Shown: piece by piece, positions 6,628 through 9,779 of the stretch
Position numbering within the stretch: position 1 is the stretch's first letter
Layout of the letters: each line of letters opens with the position of its first letter
From: an uncultured Ruminococcus sp.
Lineage (GTDB): Bacteria; Bacillota; Clostridia; Oscillospirales; CAG-272
Assembly: GCA_902778205.1 (NCBI GenBank)
Contig: CACYWX010000094.1
Location: 1-9,779, forward strand
DNA: 9,779 nucleotides
Direction: 5' to 3'
Program-made: the position numbers and the translations under genes
The notes under the pieces: generated by a model
Seen by the model: the letters and a program-made list of their open reading frames with translations, nothing else
Database searches by the model: none
What the model was told of the DNA's origin: nothing

Positions 6628-6656
6628 TTGACAGCCCCGCCCTTCGGTGGTATAAT
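6628..6656 (+). promoter_or_regulatory. Consensus sigma-A promoter of the ABC exporter operon
   Basis: TTGACA (6628-6633) and TATAAT (6651-6656) are perfect and 17 bases apart, with a TGG-extended -10. The start codon at 6703 is 46 bases downstream of the -10. Confidence 0.92.
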
Positions 6657-6702
6657 GTCCCTGTACACAGGACGGCTGAGGCCTGCGAAAGGAGAGATTC
6701 GA

Positions 6703-7704
6703 TTGACAGAGGAAGAGATCCGGACCGGCGGATCCGGGATGGAACCGGAAAACGCGGCTCCGGAGGAAGAAAAGACGGTTTCCGCGCCGGAGACGGATGC
6801 CGATGACACGGCTGAGACCGTGACAGCGGACGATGAAGCGGAACGGACGGAACCCGACAGCCCGGAACAGACGGCCGGGCCCGGGGCCCCGGAATCCGGA
6901 ACGCCTGCCGGGAACGCGCGGGAGGGTCTGTTCGGCGAGGCTCCCGCTCATCCCCTGGCCGGGGTCCGGGAGGAGCGTCCGGAGGTCCCGCGTCCGGCGT
7001 CCGGCATTCCCGCGGTGGGATGCTACGGGCTGACCAAGCGGTTCGGGGAAACGGAGGCTCTTTCGGAGCTGAGCGTGGAGCTGCCCGCGGGGAAGATCAT
7101 CGGCCTGCTGGGGCCCAACGGAAGCGGCAAGACCACCTTCATCAAGATCCTGGCGGGGCTTCTGACGCCCACGGCAGGGGAGGCGCGGATCTGCGGGGAG
7201 GTGCCCGGCGTCTCCACCAAGGCCATGGTGTCCTATCTGCCGGAGCGGATGTACTTCGATCCCGGCATGCGGGTGCGGGAGTGCGTGGCCCTGTTCCGGG
7301 ACTTCTACAAGGACTTTGACGAGAGCCGCGCCGTGGGGATGCTGTCCGCTCTGAGCGTGCCCATGGACCGGAAGCTGAAGACCCTCTCGAAGGGCACGAA
7401 GGAAAAGGTCCAGCTGGTGCTGGTCATGTCCCGGCGGGCGAAGCTCTATCTGCTGGACGAGCCCATCGGCGGCGTGGACCCTGCCGCGCGGGACTATATT
7501 CTGTCCACCATCGTGGCAGCCCATGATCCCGGCGCGACGGTGCTGATCTCCACCCACCTGATCCGGGACGTGGAGCCGGTGCTGGACGGGTTCCTCTTCC
7601 TGGGCGGAGGACGGTGCGTCATGAGCGGGGAAGCGGAGGCTGTTAGGCGCGAATCCGGCAAAACGCTGGACGAGCTGTTCCGGGAGGTGTTCAGATGTTT
7701 CTGA
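6703..7704 (+). CDS. ABC transporter ATP-binding protein with acidic N-terminal extension
   Basis: The frame is open further upstream, but the start is placed at the TTG at 6703. AAAGGAGA (6688-6695) lies 7 bases before it, and the promoter ends at 6656. An ATG at 6739 has only a poor ribosome site. The 333-residue protein is the nucleotide-binding subunit of an ABC-2 type exporter. It shows Walker A GPNGSGKTT (137-145), a Q-loop in which the Gln is Glu181 (YLPE), a signature reading LSKGT (228-232) instead of LSGGQ, Walker B LYLLDEP (248-254), the D-loop GGVDP (256-260) and the switch His285. The LSKGT signature is usual in the YtrB/BcrA-like branch, so ATPase function is likely kept. Residues 1-100 are an extra acidic, Pro/Glu/Thr-rich, probably unstructured tail not seen in typical members (about 230 residues). 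The gene overlaps the permease by 10 bases. The substrate is unknown. Confidence 0.92.
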   Translation: MTEEEIRTGGSGMEPENAAPEEEKTVSAPETDADDTAETVTADDEAERTEPDSPEQTAGPGAPESGTPAGNAREGLFGEAPAHPLAGVREERPEVPRPASGIPAVGCYGLTKRFGETEALSELSVELPAGKIIGLLGPNGSGKTTFIKILAGLLTPTAGEARICGEVPGVSTKAMVSYLPERMYFDPGMRVRECVALFRDFYKDFDESRAVGMLSALSVPMDRKLKTLSKGTKEKVQLVLVMSRRAKLYLLDEPIGGVDPAARDYILSTIVAAHDPGATVLISTHLIRDVEPVLDGFLFLGGGRCVMSGEAEAVRRESGKTLDELFREVFRCF

Positions 7705-8531
7705 AGCTGTTCAAGCACGATTTCAGGGGCCTCGGGCGCTGGCTGGGGCCGGTGATGATCGGCATCGGCGGCGCGGCGGTGCTGGGGTTCGTCAATATGC
7801 TGGTTCTGGGCGGAGCCGGCCGGGGCATGGATAATCAGAGACCGGGAGCCGAGGCGCTTCTGGCGGCGTCCCTGGGCGGCACCGCTCTGATCGCCATGGC
7901 TCTGGCGGCAGCCGCCACGGTCATTGCCGTGCTGATCTTCGTGCGGTTCTACAAGTCCATGGTGACCGACGAGGCGTACCTGACCTTCACCCTCCCGGCG
8001 ACGGCGGGCCAGCTGATCGGATCGAAATTCCTCTCGGCGGCCGTCTGGGCCCTGATCGGGGGAGCGGTGACCGCGGCGGCCTGTCTGGCGATCTTCTGCG
8101 GCATCCTGATCTCCGGCGGGGAGGACGCCCGGGATTTCTTCAGCTACTTCTGGAAGGATCTCGGTGAGGTGCTCTCGGAGAATCTCGGCACGTTTCTGCT
8201 GTTCCTGCTGTTCACCGTGTCCGGGGTGATCCGCTCCTACTTCCAGATCTCCTGCGCCATCCTCTTCGGCGCGTCGGTGGTAAGGAAGAACAAGGCGCTG
8301 GCCGCGGTGGGCATGGTGCTGGCCGTGAATTTCGTTCTGAACCTGATCCTGTCCGCGGCGGGCGTCGCCGGACTTCTGCCGTTGGTGTTCAACCTGAGCT
8401 ACGGGGTAAGCGCTGAAGGGATGCCCGTAGAGGCCTCCCTCTGGATCCAGATCGCCCTGAACGCCGTTCTCACCGCCGTTTTCTGGTGGTGGAGCTGGCG
8501 CATTGCGAAAAAGAGCGTCAATATCGAGTGA
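7695..8531 (+). CDS. ABC-2 type exporter permease
   Basis: This 278-residue membrane protein has six hydrophobic segments, at about 17-38, 60-84, 113-138, 164-190, 201-225 and 249-269. Its first ATG lies inside the ATPase gene (10-base overlap) behind GGGAGGTG, which implies translational coupling and a 1:1 complex. The cytoplasmic loop between segments 2 and 3 carries FYKSMVTDEAYLTFTLP (85-101). This DExYLTFTLP motif is conserved in permeases of the same Clostridia exporter family and probably contacts the ATPase. The FW, WWW and WR residues near the C-terminus mark the membrane border of the last helix. It partners the ATPase in exporting an unknown substrate; peptide, antibiotic or lipid are all possible. 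A terminator starts 7 bases after its stop, closing the operon. Confidence 0.9.
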   Translation: MFLKLFKHDFRGLGRWLGPVMIGIGGAAVLGFVNMLVLGGAGRGMDNQRPGAEALLAASLGGTALIAMALAAAATVIAVLIFVRFYKSMVTDEAYLTFTLPATAGQLIGSKFLSAAVWALIGGAVTAAACLAIFCGILISGGEDARDFFSYFWKDLGEVLSENLGTFLLFLLFTVSGVIRSYFQISCAILFGASVVRKNKALAAVGMVLAVNFVLNLILSAAGVAGLLPLVFNLSYGVSAEGMPVEASLWIQIALNAVLTAVFWWWSWRIAKKSVNIE

Positions 8532-8537
8532 AAGCAG

Positions 8538-8573
8538 TCCCGCTCCTCCTTCCCGGGGGAGGCGGGATTTTTC
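8538..8573 (+). terminator. Rho-independent terminator of the ABC operon
   Basis: TCCCGC (8538-8543) pairs with GCGGGA (8562-8567). The stem continues as a CTCC/GGAG helix with a small bulge, and T5 follows (8568-8572). It starts 7 bases after the permease stop. Its T-tract is 3 bases from the -35 of the next gene. Confidence 0.88.
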
Positions 8574-8575
8574 TC

Positions 8576-8604
8576 TTGACAACGGCGGCGCGTTCTGCTA
8601 TACT
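8576..8604 (+). promoter_or_regulatory. Consensus sigma-A promoter of the orphan gene
   Basis: TTGACA (8576-8581) and TATACT (8599-8604) are 17 bases apart. The match is near-perfect and lies immediately downstream of the ABC terminator. Confidence 0.9.
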
Positions 8605-8639
8605 GTGGAACGAAATCTGTAAAAGAAGGGGTTTTACAT

Positions 8640-9311
8640 ATGGAGATCAATCTGAGACGGGTCAGGGACATTGTGTCCATCAAGCGGACCATCTGGTCCA
8701 ACTACGACCGCTTCCGCACGCTGAGCGTGTTTTATCTGGAGCGGAACGAGGTGCTGGACAGAATCTGCGCCATGCCGGAGGAGGAGATCGCGAAGATCGC
8801 GGCGGAGTGCCGGGAGGGAGGCGTGCGCTGGCGCGGCTTCACGAAGCACATGAACAGGATCGAGTCCGCGCTTCTCGGGGACCGGGAGATCGTGGACATG
8901 GGACAATCCGACGAGCGGGCCTTCGACACGGTGGCGGGCGTTCCGGCCGGGGAGTTTGTGAAGATCCGGGAATGCGCGTCCGGCGTGTCGGTATCCTTCA
9001 ACGTGACGGGAACCTTCGATCTGCTCCAGCGCGGAAACCGGAACGGCTGCTGTCAGATCCGGAATCTGAAGGTGACGCCGGAGACGGAATTCACTCTGGT
9101 GAACGAGCTTCTGCCCTACTGGGAGGACCGGTATTCCCTGGCGCTGAAGAGTCCGGAGCTGTCCTTCGCCCTGACGGTGGAGGATCCGAAGCTGGGCAAG
9201 AAGGGCTCGGCCTGCGCCCGTCTGTACGTGATGGACGAGAAGCGGATCGCGGCGGACGACCTCGGGAAGTACACGGACTCAGCACCCCTGACGCTGTGGA
9301 TCAATCCGTGA
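8640..9311 (+). CDS. Hypothetical cytoplasmic protein
   Basis: I do not recognise this 223-residue protein. The start is clear: AGAAGGGG (8624-8631) precedes the ATG by 8 bases and a strong promoter lies above. It has no signal peptide, membrane segment or lipobox, and is highly charged, so it is probably cytoplasmic. The N-terminal third (about 1-88) looks helical, with a basic start (INLRRVRDIVSIKRTIW) and an acidic helix MPEEEIAKIAAE (45-56). The C-terminal part (about 100-222) is rich in beta strands (VKIRECASGVSVSFNVTG; CQIRNLKVTPETEFTLVN; SFALTVEDPKLG). It contains a GRNGCC-like turn, actually RGNRNGCCQIRNL (131-143). The layout suggests an alpha-helical domain followed by a beta sandwich, but no motif points to an enzyme. 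It is monocistronic. A tandem palindrome cluster, not a classical terminator, follows it. Confidence 0.85.
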   Translation: MEINLRRVRDIVSIKRTIWSNYDRFRTLSVFYLERNEVLDRICAMPEEEIAKIAAECREGGVRWRGFTKHMNRIESALLGDREIVDMGQSDERAFDTVAGVPAGEFVKIRECASGVSVSFNVTGTFDLLQRGNRNGCCQIRNLKVTPETEFTLVNELLPYWEDRYSLALKSPELSFALTVEDPKLGKKGSACARLYVMDEKRIAADDLGKYTDSAPLTLWINP

Positions 9312-9315
9312 GTTG

Positions 9316-9467
9316 ATCGTGTGTTCACACGATGGAGGAAGGAAACGCTCCGCGTTTCCGAATTGAATGCCCTGCGCAGGGCGGGCGCGGGGGAGGGGAC
9401 CCATCTCAAGCCGAAGGTGCCCCTCCCGGAGGTCCCCCTTGGCCGGAGAGCATAAGCCTTACCTCTC
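9316..9467. repeat. Cluster of tandem short palindromes (possible extragenic repeat element)
   Basis: Five stem-loops lie side by side: 9316-9323 with 9326-9333 (8 bp, 2-base loop); GGAAACGC with GCGTTTCC (9341-9348, 9352-9359, 8 bp); a 14-bp palindrome GCCCTGCGCAGGGC (9369-9382); 9391-9401 with 9416-9427 (11 bp, one bulge); and GAGAG with CTCTC (9446-9450, 9463-9467). No T-run follows the first ones, so they are not simple terminators. The arrangement resembles repeated extragenic palindromic elements seen in gut Clostridia. That it is repeated elsewhere in the genome cannot be seen from this window. Confidence 0.6.
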
Positions 9468-9528
9468 AGCTCTTTAGTCAAAGTATGATTGTGCATCCCA
9501 AATCCTCACGCGAGCCCGATGCGTCAGT

Positions 9529-9574
9529 CGAAACATGCAAAGAACTGCTTCAAAACCGCAGTTTTTTGGTTTCG
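9529..9574 (+). terminator. Long imperfect hairpin with T-tract (terminator-like)
   Basis: CAAAGAACTGC (9538-9548) pairs with GCAGTTTTTTG (9558-9568) through 11 bp including one G-T pair. It is extended outward, past a 3-base bulge, by CGAAAC (9529-9534) with GTTTCG (9569-9574). The T6 run in the 3' arm gives it terminator character on the plus strand. It is the first terminator-like site after the orphan gene, 227 bases beyond its stop. A structured RNA or regulatory site is an alternative. Confidence 0.5.
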
Positions 9575-9779
9575 TCGGGAGCCTCGGAAACAGAGATCGA
9601 AACGCGCATTGGACAGGAAGGCTGATTTTGTGATTTGCTATTCTGCAAAGGCGAACTTAACTCCGCGAAACTGAACTATCCGTTTCGTCTTTCCTTCAAC
9701 GCGACCGTGTAATGGACGCGCGTTTTGATGGCTAAATGATTAGGCTGTGGCATGGAGTTCGCGCATTCGATAGCTCTAT

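Larger units (their letters stand above)
9312..9779. other. Non-coding right end, 468 bases without a supported gene
   Basis: Stop codons are frequent in all three plus-strand frames beyond 9620, and no frame has both a ribosome site and a protein-like composition. It holds the palindrome cluster, then from about 9470 a clearly less GC-rich stretch with a long hairpin and several CGAAAC/GTTTCG words. A short 6-bp stem (AACGCG 9698-9703 with CGCGTT 9719-9724) followed by T residues lies near the end. An ATG at 9752 opens a frame to the window end, but it has no convincing ribosome site, so I do not call it. Confidence 0.6.

Noticed and set aside
6586..8582. Minus-strand open frames opposite the ABC operon (323 and 362 codons)
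   Set aside because: They are shadows of the ATPase and permease genes. Their products are rich in Arg, His and Gly with no recognisable domain.
9316..9333. Hairpin 5 bases after the orphan gene as its terminator
   Set aside because: The stem is 8 bp, but the loop is only 2 bases and no T-run follows, so it is not a standard terminator.
9332..9625. Possible 97-residue plus-strand gene, and a 126-residue minus-strand frame at 9116-9496
   Set aside because: Both run through the palindrome cluster, lack ribosome sites and have no protein-like signature. The minus frame also overlaps the real gene at 8640-9311.
9752..9779. Start of a new plus-strand gene at the right edge
   Set aside because: Only nine codons are visible and no convincing ribosome binding site precedes the ATG.
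1..9779. CRISPR array, tRNA, rRNA, insertion sequence or defence system
   Set aside because: No regularly spaced identical repeats, no tRNA or rRNA-like sequence and no transposase or nuclease gene were seen on either strand.

Overview
The window is GC-rich, densely coding bacterial chromosome. It most resembles a high-GC Bacillota of the class Clostridia, of the gut Oscillospirales type. The evidence for this is: consensus sigma-A promoters, several with an extended -10 (TGGTATAAT-like); strong AGGAGG-type ribosome binding sites; Gram-positive style lipoproteins and secreted proteins; rho-independent terminators; and one possible forespore-type promoter. The assignment comes from sequence character only. 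No rRNA or marker gene is present. I see no phage, transposase, CRISPR, tRNA or rRNA gene.

Layout. Positions 1-3262 hold three minus-strand genes, each apparently with its own promoter: a GHL10-type glycosidase-like lipoprotein cut by the left edge, a membrane-anchored M23 (LytM) protein that looks SpoIIQ-like, and a calcineurin-type metallophosphoesterase. Positions 3263-3435 carry two divergent sigma-A promoters. The right-hand one drives a plus-strand lipoprotein (3436-4875) with a Pro/Glu stalk and two related domains. It converges on a small secreted protein on the minus strand (4996-5712), and a hairpin terminator lies between them. Positions 5713-5959 are a second divergent promoter region, with TGTAA repeats at 11-bp spacing. 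It leads to a DUF1643 gene (5960-6589). Positions 6590-6702 hold CGATA half-sites and a perfect promoter. This promoter drives a two-gene ABC-2 exporter operon (6703-8531) in which the ATPase overlaps its permease by 10 bases. A terminator follows, then at once another consensus promoter and a 223-residue orphan gene (8640-9311). The last 468 bases are non-coding: a cluster of tandem palindromes, then a less GC-rich stretch with a long imperfect hairpin.

How the genes fit together. The left part is mostly cell-envelope biology: glycan processing or binding, a LytM-fold membrane protein, two lipoproteins and a secreted protein. The right part is a small exporter operon and a strongly promoted unknown gene. 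There is no single pathway, and most genes seem to be separate transcription units. I did not find a clear new multi-gene system. The best leads are the forespore-like promoter on the M23 gene, the operator-like repeats before the DUF1643 and ABC genes, the acidic extension of the ABC ATPase, and the structured non-coding right end.
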